Assembly (NCBI GenBank): GCA_035652235.1
Contig: DASREE010000059.1
Location: 6,741 to 70,740 of the forward strand
Source: PALSA-612 sp035652235
GTDB taxonomy: Bacteria; Actinomycetota; Thermoleophilia; Gaiellales; Gaiellaceae
Length of the DNA stretch: 64,000 nucleotides
Reading direction: 5' to 3'
This document shows, piece by piece, positions 50,712-58,947 of this stretch (position 1 is the first letter of the stretch; each line of letters starts with the position of its first letter). Below the pieces are notes generated by a model, which saw only the letters and a list, made by a program, of their open reading frames with translations, searched no databases and had not been told where the DNA came from. The position numbers were made by a program, and so were the translations under genes.

Positions 50712-51697
50712 CCCGCTGTCCCCACCCGACCGCCGAGCTCGTCCTCGACGTAGACCGAGACGATCTCGGCGAAGCTCGACTCGGCGCGGAAGCCGAGGGC
50801 GAGCGCGCGGCGCGCCTCGAAGGCGCGCGGCCAGCCGGCGACCATGCGTGCGATCGTCTCGTCGGGCTCGCGGCGGATGCGGGCGACCGCCTCCTCGCCG
50901 CCGATCGCGCGCAGCGCCTCGATCTCGTCGGCCACGGTCGCGGAGACGCCGGGCATGGTCAGGGCGCGGCGCTCCCCGAGCAGCTTGCCGTCGAGCGCCG
51001 CGGCGTGCAGCAGGAAGCCGACGGCAGCCCGTGGGGAGCAGAACCAGTGGCGCACGTCGTCGGGCACGGGCAGGACCGCCTCCTTGCCTGCGAGCGGCTC
51101 GCGGACGATGCTGGAGAAGAAGCCGGACGCTGCCCGGTTGGGCCTGCCCGGTCGCACGCACACCGTGGGCAGGCGGACGGCGACCCCGTCCACGAAGCCG
51201 CGTCGGGAGTAGTCGGACAGGAGCAGCTCGCCGATCGCCTTCTGCGTTCCGTAGCTCGTCAGCGGCGTCGCGTGGAAGTCGTCCCCGATCACCTCCGGGA
51301 AGGGCGCGCCGAACACGGCGATCGACGATGCGAACACGAGCCGCGGCCGGTAGCCGCCGCCGAGCGCGCGCACGGCGTCGAGGAGCGCCCGCAGACCGTC
51401 GACGTTCACGCGGTAGCCGAGCTCGAAGTCGGCCTCCGCCTCGCCCGAGACGACGGCGGCCAGGTGGAAGATCAGCTCGGGCCGGCCCGCGACGAGCCGC
51501 GCGGCCGAGCCCGGCTCGGCCAGATCGCAGACGACCCGCTCGACCGGGACGGCGGCGGCGGCCGGCGATGGCGCCTCGACCCGGTCGGCGAGGACGAGCT
51601 GCGAGGAGGGCTCCCGCACGAGGCCGCCGTCGGCGAGGAGGCGCTGCACGAGCTTGCGGCCGAGCATGCCCGCGGCGCCGGTGACGAGGATGCGCAC
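50708..51697 (-). CDS. denD: NAD-dependent epimerase/dehydratase family, D-erythronate dehydrogenase-like
   Basis: A 329-residue extended SDR: MRILVTGAAGMLGRKLVQRL cofactor motif, SSIAVFG, then YGTQKAIGELLLSDYSRRGF and RLPTVCVRPGRPNRAASGFF. This last combination is characteristic of D-erythronate dehydrogenase (DenD), which makes 2-keto-D-erythronate from D-erythronate using NAD. DenI and DenK partners are not in the window, so the exact substrate (another tetronate or sugar acid) remains open. It forms a two-gene unit with the SDR downstream. Confidence 0.8.
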   Translation of the reverse strand: MRILVTGAAGMLGRKLVQRLLADGGLVREPSSQLVLADRVEAPSPAAAAVPVERVVCDLAEPGSAARLVAGRPELIFHLAAVVSGEAEADFELGYRVNVDGLRALLDAVRALGGGYRPRLVFASSIAVFGAPFPEVIGDDFHATPLTSYGTQKAIGELLLSDYSRRGFVDGVAVRLPTVCVRPGRPNRAASGFFSSIVREPLAGKEAVLPVPDDVRHWFCSPRAAVGFLLHAAALDGKLLGERRALTMPGVSATVADEIEALRAIGGEEAVARIRREPDETIARMVAGWPRAFEARRALALGFRAESSFAEIVSVYVEDELGGRVGTAG

Positions 51698-51764
51698 GGC
51701 GGGACAGTAGAGGAAGCGGCGTGCGCTCGGCCGAGGCTCCGCGGCCGCGGCTTCCGGCTCGCCT

Positions 51765-53144
51765 TTACAAGGACCGGCGGGGCGCTCGGGGCTCCGGCCG
51801 CGCGGCGGGTGGGGCGAGCTCGGCCTCGGCGTCGCGCATCCCCGGCAGCAGGAGCGTGCCGACGGCGATCGCCGAGGCGACGAGTCCCGCCCCGGCCAGG
51901 GTCGTCCGCGCGCCGAGCGCGCCGGCGATGGGGCCGGTGAGCGCGAACGAGATCGGAACGAGGCCGACGGACAGCAGCCAGTCGAGCGAGCGCACGCGGC
52001 CGAGCAGCCGGCCCGGGACGAAACGCTGCAGGAGCGTGATCCAGATGATCTCGGACACCGTCAACAGGGCCTGGAAGGCGAGCAGCGCGACGGCCGCCTG
52101 CCACGAGGAGGCCGCGAGCGCGACGCCGGCGATGGTCGCGCAGGCGAGCCCCCAGCCGGCCAGCATCCACGTCAGCGGCCGTGCCGGCAGGCCCCGCTGG
52201 CCGGTGACGGCCGCCGCTGCGATCGCACCCACGCCGCCGGAGGCGAAGACGAGCCCGAGGTCGCGAGCGCTGCCGCCGAGGTCGTTCTTGACGATGTAGG
52301 GGACGAGCACGTCGAGCGGGCCCATGATCAGCAGCACCCAGATCGTGGCCATGCCGAGCGTCCCCCAGATCCACACGTGGCGCCGGATGAACGCGAAGCC
52401 CTCGCGGATCTCGGTCAGGAGCGCCGTCGGCTCGCCACGGGCGTGCGGCCGCGAGGGGATGGCGAGGAGGGTGCCGACGGCAGCGGCGAAGCTGGCGGCG
52501 TCGACCGCGAAGCAGGAGCCCGTGCCGATCGCCGCGACGAGGACGCCGCCGAGCGCCGGCCCGACGAGCGTCATCGCCAGCGGACGGACGAGCTGCGCGA
52601 GCGAGTTCGCTTCGAGCAGCAGCCCCGCCGGCACGATGTCGGGAACGAAGGCGCCGCTCGCCGGACCCGCGAGCGCCCGGCCGGCGCCGACCGCCGCCGA
52701 CACGATCCAGATGTGCCACAGCGACAGCGCGCCGCCGACGGCGAGCCCTGCGAGCACGCCGATGGCGATCCCGGGGAGGGCGGCTCCGGCGATCATCAGC
52801 ACGCGCCGGTCGAGCCGATCGGCGAGCGCGCCGGAGACGAGGACGAGCGCGACGAGCGGCAGCGTCTGGGCGATGCCGACGACGGCGAGCGCCGTCGGCG
52901 AGTTCGAGAGCGCGTACACCTGCCAGGCGATTGCCACCGTGTACACGCCGTCTCCCACCATCGACACCGACTGGCCCGCCCAGAGCAGCGCGAAGTCGCG
53001 GATGCGGAGGGGCTCGAGCACGGCCGGCACGCGACCCCCGAGCAGGCGCAGGACGACCGACCCGGAGGCGGCCGCCTCCTCCCCGGCGACGAGCGGCGCG
53101 GGGCCCGCGGCCTCCGCGCCCGGTTGCTGGTCGGCATCTCTCAT
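51765..53144 (-). CDS. MFS transporter
   Basis: A 459-residue major-facilitator membrane protein with about twelve hydrophobic segments: LRIRDFALLWAGQSVSMVGD at the start of the membrane part, the loop 2-3 motif GALADRLDRRVLMIAGA and a matching GLVFASGGVGAIAAAAVTG repeat. The family is that of the macrolide/enterobactin-type exporters (MFS_3). The ATG at 53144 was chosen because the hydrophobic core begins 50 residues later; the frame is open further upstream without support. The C-terminus is Pro/Arg-rich. Substrate unknown; probably unconnected to the DenD genes 67 bases downstream. Confidence 0.88.
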   Translation of the reverse strand: MRDADQQPGAEAAGPAPLVAGEEAAASGSVVLRLLGGRVPAVLEPLRIRDFALLWAGQSVSMVGDGVYTVAIAWQVYALSNSPTALAVVGIAQTLPLVALVLVSGALADRLDRRVLMIAGAALPGIAIGVLAGLAVGGALSLWHIWIVSAAVGAGRALAGPASGAFVPDIVPAGLLLEANSLAQLVRPLAMTLVGPALGGVLVAAIGTGSCFAVDAASFAAAVGTLLAIPSRPHARGEPTALLTEIREGFAFIRRHVWIWGTLGMATIWVLLIMGPLDVLVPYIVKNDLGGSARDLGLVFASGGVGAIAAAAVTGQRGLPARPLTWMLAGWGLACATIAGVALAASSWQAAVALLAFQALLTVSEIIWITLLQRFVPGRLLGRVRSLDWLLSVGLVPISFALTGPIAGALGARTTLAGAGLVASAIAVGTLLLPGMRDAEAELAPPAARPEPRAPRRSL

Positions 53145-53373
53145 CCACGTCCACCATACGCGGGACGCGCCCGGGGCTCGGCGCGCCGGGAGGGCCTGCT
53201 CGGGAGCGTCAGCGCGACGGACAGGCACGTCCGCCGCGATGGAAAAGCCGCACGTTGCGGGATTTCGTTCGCCGGACACCTTGAACGGACGCGAGGGCTG
53301 TCGTAGGGTCGATGTCGCACCGAGCACGGGACGCGAGTAGGTCGAAGCCGTTCCCGGGAGCCGTACGCGAGCA

Positions 53374-53404
53374 CCCGCAAGGGAGCACGCGGAAAGCTTG
53401 CGGG
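53374..53404 (-). terminator. Second hairpin after the ferredoxin operon
   Basis: CCCGCAAG and CTTGCGGG form a perfect 8-bp stem around a 15-base loop. There is no T run, which is usual for intrinsic terminators in high-G+C actinobacteria. It follows another hairpin by nine bases. Confidence 0.4.
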
Positions 53405-53412
53405 GGCGGTGG

Positions 53413-53443
53413 ACGAAAGCGCACCCGGCTCGGTGTCTTTCGT
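53413..53443 (-). terminator. First hairpin after the ferredoxin operon
   Basis: ACGAAAG and CTTTCGT form a 7-bp stem, with an inner CACC/GGTG stem, starting 12 bases past the ferredoxin stop. Position at the end of a seven-gene operon supports a terminator role. Confidence 0.45.
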
Positions 53444-53454
53444 TCTCCGTTGTG

Positions 53455-53682
53455 TCAGGCGGCGGCGCCGGAGCCGTGCGCGCGCTCGAGCAGCAGGGCG
53501 AGCGTCGGGCACGCCTCGACCGCCCGGCGGGCATGCTCCTCGAGCTCCCGCGGGACGGGCGCGCGGTCGACGATCGGGTAGCCCCAGTCGTCCAGCCGGA
53601 TGAGCTCCGGCAGCAGCTCGGCGCACAGCCCGTGCGCCTGGCAGGCGATGGGATCGACCCGCAGCAGCAGCCGTTCCCTCAT
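53455..53682 (-). CDS. Small ferredoxin, [3Fe-4S]-type cysteine pattern
   Basis: A 75-residue ferredoxin: LRVDPIACQAHGLCAELLPE, DDWGYPIV and EACPTLALLLE. Cysteines are at about residues 14 and 20 (CX5C) and in the closing ACP, the pattern of three-cysteine [3Fe-4S] ferredoxins known as partners of actinobacterial P450s. Here no P450 is near; instead it overlaps by four bases the NuoF-like gene and ends an electron-transfer operon, so it probably carries electrons to or from that subunit. The ATG at 53682 overlaps the NuoF stop. Confidence 0.85.
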   Translation of the reverse strand: MRERLLLRVDPIACQAHGLCAELLPELIRLDDWGYPIVDRAPVPRELEEHARRAVEACPTLALLLERAHGSGAAA

Positions 53683-54965
53683 CGCCTGGGCGCGAGCCGC
53701 AGAAGGGGGCGGCTCCGCCCGCTGCAGCCTCCGCGGGCGTGCCGCTGGAGCTCCTCGGCGAAGACGTCGAGCGCGCTCTCGACGAGCCGTGCGGCGCCGT
53801 CCGGGTGACGGCAGGCTCCCCGCCCCTTGACCTGCTCGAGCCAGCGGAGCAGCCGTTCGCGGGTGCCGCGCTGGGCAGACCCTCGGGCGGCGAGGCGCTC
53901 GAGCGCCCCCGCCACCGCGTCGAGCCCGTGCACGCACGGCCCGCACTGGCCGGCGCTCTCCCCGGCCAGGTAGCGGGCGACGCGCGCCGTCTCGACGATG
54001 CCGCACGCCCCCACCGGCAGCGCGAAGACGGTGCGGGCCCCGAGCGAGGCGCCGGCGGCGGCGAGATCGGCGTCGGCGAGCGTCGACGCGAGCGCCTCGG
54101 CGGCCGGGATCCATGTACCGAAGTAGCCGCCGAGGAGCACCGCCTCTAGCGGCGCGGACGTCCCGCCCGCCCAGGCCAGGAGCTGCTCGAGCGGGAAGCC
54201 GAGCGGGACCTCGTACACGCCCGGTCGGGCGACCGCCCCGTCCAGGGTGACGAGCGCCGTCCCCGGCTCGTCCGCCGTGCCCAGGCCGCGGAACCAGCGC
54301 GGGCCGAAGCGCGCGACGAGCGCGACGTTCGCGAGCGTCTCGACGTTCTGGACGAGCGTCGGCAACCCGCGCACGCCCCGCTCGAACGGCCGCGGCGGCG
54401 TCAGCGTCGGCTTCGGCGGCCCGCCGTTCAGGCAGCGGACGAGCGCCGTCTCCTCGCCGGCGACGAAGCGGTCGGGGATGCTGGCGAGCCGCACCGGCAG
54501 GCGGTCGAGGCGGGCGCGCTCCCGCTCGGCGAGAGCGGCCTCGAGCGCCGCTCGCTCGGCGGCCGAGCCCTCGCCGAGCGCGAGGATCGTCTCCTCCGCG
54601 CCCAGTGCCTCCGCCGCCAGGACGAGCCCGTCGAGGACGAGGTGCGGGACGCGCCGCATCAGCACCTTGTCCTTCGCGCTCGCGGGCTCTCCCTCGACGC
54701 CGTTTCCGACCACCACCGACCGCCGGCCCGCCTGCGCGACCGCGCGCAGCTTGCGGCCGGTCGGGAAGGCGCCGCCGCCGCGGCCGGTGAGGCCGCTTGC
54801 CTCGACCAGCCCGGCCAGGTCGCCCGGGGCGGGGAGATCCCCCCAGCGGGCCCGGTGCTCGGCGAGCGTGACCGCGCCTGCCCCGCGCCGGAGCCCGGAG
54901 AGCAGGCGGGGGAGCTCCTCCGGCGCGGGCGGCGCGGGCATCCCCGCTGCGGCGAGCGCGCTCAT
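53679..54965 (-). CDS. NuoF-like NADH dehydrogenase subunit with altered N3 cluster ligands
   Basis: A 428-residue protein of the complex-I 51 kDa family. It has RGGGAFPTGRKLRAV (NADH site), GNGVEGEPASAKDK (FMN site), RFVAGEETALVRCLNGG, an SLBB domain (GVYEVPLGFPLEQLLAWAGG) and the C-terminal iron-sulfur region. In NuoF the N3 cluster is held by C-x2-C-x2-C plus a distant Cys. Here the segment reads SAGQCGPCVHG with Cys 341 and 344 and a distant Cys 385, so the first ligand is alanine (residue 338). NuoE and the rest of complex I are absent. Most likely it feeds NADH electrons into the ferredoxin and the haem membrane protein encoded beside it. Confidence 0.87.
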   Translation of the reverse strand: MSALAAAGMPAPPAPEELPRLLSGLRRGAGAVTLAEHRARWGDLPAPGDLAGLVEASGLTGRGGGAFPTGRKLRAVAQAGRRSVVVGNGVEGEPASAKDKVLMRRVPHLVLDGLVLAAEALGAEETILALGEGSAAERAALEAALAERERARLDRLPVRLASIPDRFVAGEETALVRCLNGGPPKPTLTPPRPFERGVRGLPTLVQNVETLANVALVARFGPRWFRGLGTADEPGTALVTLDGAVARPGVYEVPLGFPLEQLLAWAGGTSAPLEAVLLGGYFGTWIPAAEALASTLADADLAAAGASLGARTVFALPVGACGIVETARVARYLAGESAGQCGPCVHGLDAVAGALERLAARGSAQRGTRERLLRWLEQVKGRGACRHPDGAARLVESALDVFAEELQRHARGGCSGRSRPLLRLAPRR

Positions 54966-54980
54966 CCCGTCAACTCCTCG

Positions 54981-56150
54981 TCACCCCGTCGACCCCTCGT
55001 CGGATGAGCCGGCAGGCCGGCCGTGCAGGGAGCCGGTGACGGCGCCGGATGCCTGGATACGCAGGTCGAGGAGCAGGCGGACCGCGCCTCCGCCGGGAGG
55101 CCGCACCTCGGCGAGGATCCGCTGCCCGTCGAGCCCGACGACGTGCCCGGCGGCCCAGGCGGACGCACCCTGGGGGAGCAGGCCGACGACGCTGTCCGTC
55201 ATCTCGACGCCGCCACCGTCGAGCGGGATGCCGCGCAGCGCCACGTGCACACGCCCGGCGAAGCCGCCGCGGGCGCGGCCGTCGATCGAGACGACGACGA
55301 GCCCCTGCGGCGCGTCCGTCTCGCGCAGGCGGCCTGCGAAGGCGGCGCGGAAGCTCCCGCCCGGAAGCGTCGCGTCGGCGTGCCGCGCCGCCGCCCGGGC
55401 TCGCGGCCGCCGCGACGCAGCGGGCGTCCGTGTCACGACCGCCGCCTCCTGCCCGCGCGCGGCCGCTGCGAGCAGCGTCGACGGCGTCCCCGCGCGGGCC
55501 GCCCAGCCTCGCCGGAGCGGCCCGTTCTGCGCCCACACGAGCAGGCCGGCGAGCACGCCGAGCGTGGCGACGGTCGCGCCGGCGCGGACGATCGGCAGCG
55601 CGTCGCGCGCCGCCAGCAGGCGCCAGACGACGGACGCGAGCACCGTCACCGCGCACAGCACGCCGAGGACGGCCAGCCAGCCCGAGCGGGCGTCGCTGCC
55701 GGTGCCGAGCGAGTGCAGCAGCGCCACCGGCCAGGAGGCGTACGCGAGCCAGTGCACCGCTCGCCAGGCGCGGAAGCCGATCCGCCGGCGCGCGAGGCTC
55801 GTGGCCACGAGCGCGAGCAGGAGGTCGAACGCCACCGTCCCCAGGCCGAGCCAGAAGGGCCGGTACGGGGAGAGGAAGGGAATGACCGCGTCGAGGAGGC
55901 CGATCGGCGCGAACGCGTCTGCGATCGTCGTGATCACGTGCACCGCGGTGAAGGCGATGGCGATGAGCGTCACGTTGCGGTGCAGGCCGGAGACGAGGAA
56001 GCGCGGCCAGCGCGCGCTCCGCCAGCGCACCGAGCTCATCACGCCGAGCAGCACGGAGACCGTGAGCAGGACGAGCGCGACCGACCCCGATCCCCGCGTC
56101 AGGTACCAGAGCTCCTTGCCGTTGCCGGTTGCCGCGAACAGCGCGGTCAT
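54981..56150 (-). CDS. Ferric reductase-like transmembrane haem protein with extracytoplasmic domain
   Basis: A 389-residue protein. Residues 1-215 are a six-helix ferric-reductase-like membrane domain with two histidine pairs, H57/H71 and H133/H146, spaced 13-14 apart, the usual ligands for two haems stacked across the membrane. Residues 230-380 form a soluble beta-rich domain (LVVVSIDGRARGGFAGRVHV, LDGQRILAEVRPPG, LRIQASGAVTGSLHG). No cytoplasmic FAD/NAD domain is present; a separate NuoF-like protein in the operon could replace it. It lies four bases after apbE and 15 bases before the NuoF-like gene. The SGAVTG segment loosely recalls the SGAT flavinylation motif but lacks the required Thr/Ser after Ala. 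Confidence 0.85.
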   Translation of the reverse strand: MTALFAATGNGKELWYLTRGSGSVALVLLTVSVLLGVMSSVRWRSARWPRFLVSGLHRNVTLIAIAFTAVHVITTIADAFAPIGLLDAVIPFLSPYRPFWLGLGTVAFDLLLALVATSLARRRIGFRAWRAVHWLAYASWPVALLHSLGTGSDARSGWLAVLGVLCAVTVLASVVWRLLAARDALPIVRAGATVATLGVLAGLLVWAQNGPLRRGWAARAGTPSTLLAAAARGQEAAVVTRTPAASRRPRARAAARHADATLPGGSFRAAFAGRLRETDAPQGLVVVSIDGRARGGFAGRVHVALRGIPLDGGGVEMTDSVVGLLPQGASAWAAGHVVGLDGQRILAEVRPPGGGAVRLLLDLRIQASGAVTGSLHGRPAGSSDEGSTG

Positions 56151-56154
56151 CGCC

Positions 56155-57078
56155 TCACGCGACCTCCGCCGGCCAGCCGGCGACGTGGAGCGCGCAGCCG
56201 CGAGCTGCGACGAGCCGCGCCGGCAGCCCCCGCTCGGCCAGCCACGCCGGCGCCTGCTCGCCGAGGACGACGGCGGCCGTGCTGGCGGTGTTCGCGTCCA
56301 GGCAGGAGGCGGCGGCGACGGTTACGGTGCGCCACGGGGTGGACGCGGGCCGGCCCGTCCGCGGGTCGAGGATGTGGTGCAGACGAACGCAGCCGGCTCG
56401 CCAGCGGCGCACGGTCGTGCTCGAGCTGGCGAGGCCGCCGCTGCGGAGCGCGACCACCGGTCCCGCCGAGCCCGGCGCGGCCGCGTGGTCGTCGGCGAGC
56501 AGGACCGGCCATCCGCCGGCGGGGACGTCGCCCCCCAGCGCGACGTCGCCGCCGAGCGAGACGAGGGCGCCTGCGCCGCCCGCGGCGCTCGCCGCGCGGG
56601 CGGCGAGGTCGGCCGCGAGCGCCTTGGCGGTCGCGCCCAGGTCGAGCTCCACGCCCGCGGGAATGCGCACCGTGCGCCGCTCCTCGCTGAGCTCGACCTC
56701 GCGCCAGCGCCCGGCGGGCGCGAAGGCGACGCGGAGCGAGCGGCCGTCGCGGGCGCGCACCTGCTCGTAGCGGCGGTCGTAGCCAGCGAGGCGGAGCGAG
56801 CGGCCGATGGTCGGGTCGACGAGACCGCCGGTGGCGGCCGCCGCGCGGAGCGCGGCGCGGAGGGCGCCGAAGAGCATGCCGCCGACCGTCGTCTCGCGCC
56901 CGGCGGACGCGTTCAGCCGCGCGAGCTCGGAGTCGGGGCGGAACCGGCTGCAGGCGCGGTCGACCTCGCCGAGCAGGCGCTCGACGGCGGCGCGGGCGGC
57001 GGGGAGCGCCTCCGGCTCGGCTGCGCACACGGTCGCCGTCGTGCCGAGGGCGCGGAAGCTGGCCGAGGCGACGGTCAC
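56155..57078 (-). CDS. apbE: FAD:protein FMN transferase (ApbE)
   Basis: A 307-residue ApbE protein: ALGTTATVCAAEPEALPAAR, the RFRPDSELARLNAS block, GLVDPTIGRSLRLAGYDR, VELDLGATAKALAADLAA, GALVSLGGDVALGG and the C-terminal HHILDPRTGRPA with Mg-binding TASTAAVVLGE. ApbE attaches FMN through a phosphoester to Thr or Ser of extracytosolic redox proteins. No lipobox is seen, and the N-terminus has no clear signal peptide. GTG overlaps the last bases of the small SGGS-tailed gene. Its presence implies a flavinylated partner, most likely encoded in this operon. Confidence 0.92.
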   Translation of the reverse strand: MTVASASFRALGTTATVCAAEPEALPAARAAVERLLGEVDRACSRFRPDSELARLNASAGRETTVGGMLFGALRAALRAAAATGGLVDPTIGRSLRLAGYDRRYEQVRARDGRSLRVAFAPAGRWREVELSEERRTVRIPAGVELDLGATAKALAADLAARAASAAGGAGALVSLGGDVALGGDVPAGGWPVLLADDHAAAPGSAGPVVALRSGGLASSSTTVRRWRAGCVRLHHILDPRTGRPASTPWRTVTVAAASCLDANTASTAAVVLGEQAPAWLAERGLPARLVAARGCALHVAGWPAEVA

Positions 57079-57470
57079 GAGCCGCCGCTGACGGCCACCG
57101 GAGGCGCCTGGGTCGCGGCCGGTGGCTGCGGGGGTGGAGCGGGCGCCGACGACTGCCCGGGCGCGGAGGAGGGCGAGGGGACGGCCGCCCCGCTTCCCGG
57201 CAGCGGGGGCAGGGAGGGAGGCGGTGGTGCGCCCTGCGCCGCCCGGGCGGGCGGATCGGCGGCGCGGACGGCTCGCGCCGGGTTGACCGGGGGAGCGGGC
57301 CGCGACGGCTGCGGATGCTTGCGGCCGGAGTTCGCCTGCGCGGCGAGGCCGGCGAACAGGCCCGTGAGCGCCGTCGCGGCAACCGTCAGCGCGCGCGTCG
57401 TCGAGCGAAGGCGCCGCAGACCCGTGTCCCTGAGCTGCGGGTGCGCCCGTGGCTGCCGCTCGTTTCGCAC
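57075..57470 (-). CDS. Small membrane-anchored proline-rich protein ending in SGGS
   Basis: A 131-residue protein: basic N-terminus (about residues 1-27), one hydrophobic segment ALTVAATALTGLFAGLAAQA (residues 27-46), then some 80 residues dominated by Pro, Ala and Ser and a terminal PPVAVSGGS. GTG start. Topology is expected to be N-in with the long flexible tail outside. It shares four bases (GTGA) with apbE, so the two are translated together. No enzymatic domain is visible. The terminal SGGS is reminiscent of the (S/T)GA(S/T) sequence that ApbE flavinylates, so it may be a tethered flavin carrier; this is a hypothesis. Confidence 0.72.
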   Translation of the reverse strand: MRNERQPRAHPQLRDTGLRRLRSTTRALTVAATALTGLFAGLAAQANSGRKHPQPSRPAPPVNPARAVRAADPPARAAQGAPPPPSLPPLPGSGAAVPSPSSAPGQSSAPAPPPQPPAATQAPPVAVSGGS

Positions 57471-57519
57471 GCTCGCAGTTGAGCAGGCCGAGATGAAGCG
57501 GCCATGAGAGGGAGGCTCG

Positions 57520-58947
57520 CTACGTGCCGGCCGGCACGGGTGCGCTGTCGGGCGCCGAGCGGGCGTCGAGCTCGGAGCGCTCGAGCGCGAGCCACACGTC
57601 GGCCCCGCCGCCGGGCCGCCCGCCGGCGCCCGCCGAGCCTCCGTGGGCGCGGGCGATCAGGTCGACGATGGCGAGCCCGAGGCCGGTTCCCTCGCGCCCG
57701 CGCGCCTCGTCGGCGCGGCTGAAGCGGTCGAAGGCACGCTCGGCGAAACCGGGCGGGAAGCCGGCGCCCTCGTCCGTCACGTGCAGCTCGACCAGGGAGC
57801 CGCGCGGGTACGCGGCGAGCTCCACCCTGCCGGCGCCGTGGGCGAGCGCGTTCTCGATCAGGTTGCCGAGCGCCTGCTCCACCCGGTCCGGGTCGGCCTC
57901 GACCGACAGACCACGGGCGGCGTCTGCGACGCGCAGCTCGCGGCCACGGGCGGCGGCGCGGCCGGCGAAGCGCCCCGCCACCGTGCGCAGCAGCTCGTCG
58001 ACGTCGAGCCGCTCGCGCCGGATGGGCAGCGCCCCCTGGTCGGAGCGGGCGATCAGCAGCAGGTCCTCGGCGAGCCGCGTCAGCCGCTCCGTCTCCTCGG
58101 CCGCCGAGCGGAGCGCCGCCTCCAGCTCGTCCCGCGTCCGCGGCCGGCGCAGCGCGAGCTCGAGCTCCGTGCGCAGGAGCGCGAGCGGCGTCCGCAGCTC
58201 GTGGCTCGCGTCGGCGACGAAGCGCCGCTCGTGCTCGAAGGCCGCCTCGAGGCGGCCGAGCATGTCGTTCAGCGTCTCGGCGAGGCGGGCGATCTCGTCG
58301 CGGCTGCGCGGCACGGGCAGGCGCAGGCCGGGTGCTCCGGGCGAGATGGCGGCGGCGCGGCGGCGCATCGACTCGACGTGGCGCAGGGCGGCGGCGGCGA
58401 GCGCGTAGCCGCCGAGCGAGGCGAGAAGGAGGGCGACGGGGCCGGACACGCCGAGCTCGACGAGCAGGCGGTGCAGGGTCTCGTCGCGCGAGGCGAGCGA
58501 GCTGGCGGTGACGAGGGCGAGCGTCTCGCCGCCCCGTTCGACCGGAACGACGAGCACGCGCCAGTCGCCGCGGCGGCCGGGCAGCCCCGTCGTCTCGAGC
58601 AGCGTCTCGCCGCGGCGGACGCGCGCCAAAGTCGCCGGCCCGACGAGCGCGCCGAGGCCGGTCGTGCTCGAGCGCAGGACGCGGCCGCCGGCGCCGACCA
58701 GCTGCGCGATCGTCTCCCCGCGGGCCGCGTCCGGATCGACGAGCGGCACGTCGAGCTCGCCCCGGCCCTGCTCGGCCTGCAGGTGGCGCGCCGTCTCGGC
58801 CGTGCCGGCGCGCAGGCTCTGGTCGACGGAGGAGAGGAGCGCGCCGCCGACGCGAAGGTAGAGGAACAGGCCCGCGGCCGCGAGCACGGCGGCCATGGCT
58901 GCGGCGAAGACGAGCGTCAGGCGCAGCCGGAGCGGGAGCCGGCTCAC
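57520..58947 (-). CDS. Sensor histidine kinase
   Basis: A 475-residue membrane kinase. Two hydrophobic segments (about residues 11-31 and 165-187) enclose an extracytoplasmic sensor of about 130 residues; then a HAMP linker, the phospho-acceptor H-box DASHELRTPLALLR (His 249), N-box NLIENALAHG and G-boxes DEGAGFPPG and EGTGLGLAI. GTG overlaps the stop of the response regulator gene. The sensor domain has no recognised fold. It presumably detects a redox or envelope condition that demands the electron-transfer genes downstream. Confidence 0.9.
   Translation of the reverse strand: MSRLPLRLRLTLVFAAAMAAVLAAAGLFLYLRVGGALLSSVDQSLRAGTAETARHLQAEQGRGELDVPLVDPDAARGETIAQLVGAGGRVLRSSTTGLGALVGPATLARVRRGETLLETTGLPGRRGDWRVLVVPVERGGETLALVTASSLASRDETLHRLLVELGVSGPVALLLASLGGYALAAAALRHVESMRRRAAAISPGAPGLRLPVPRSRDEIARLAETLNDMLGRLEAAFEHERRFVADASHELRTPLALLRTELELALRRPRTRDELEAALRSAAEETERLTRLAEDLLLIARSDQGALPIRRERLDVDELLRTVAGRFAGRAAARGRELRVADAARGLSVEADPDRVEQALGNLIENALAHGAGRVELAAYPRGSLVELHVTDEGAGFPPGFAERAFDRFSRADEARGREGTGLGLAIVDLIARAHGGSAGAGGRPGGGADVWLALERSELDARSAPDSAPVPAGT

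Larger units (their letters stand above)
53145..53454. other. Intergenic region with two hairpins
   Basis: This 310-base stretch between the ferredoxin operon and the MFS gene contains no supportable gene. It holds two inverted repeats downstream of the ferredoxin stop (53413-53443 and 53374-53404) and presumably the MFS promoter, which I could not identify with confidence. Confidence 0.5.

Noticed and set aside
53281..53309. Plus-strand promoter TTGAAC-17-TAGGGT
   Set aside because: No plus-strand gene follows; downstream genes are all on the minus strand, so the match is probably chance.
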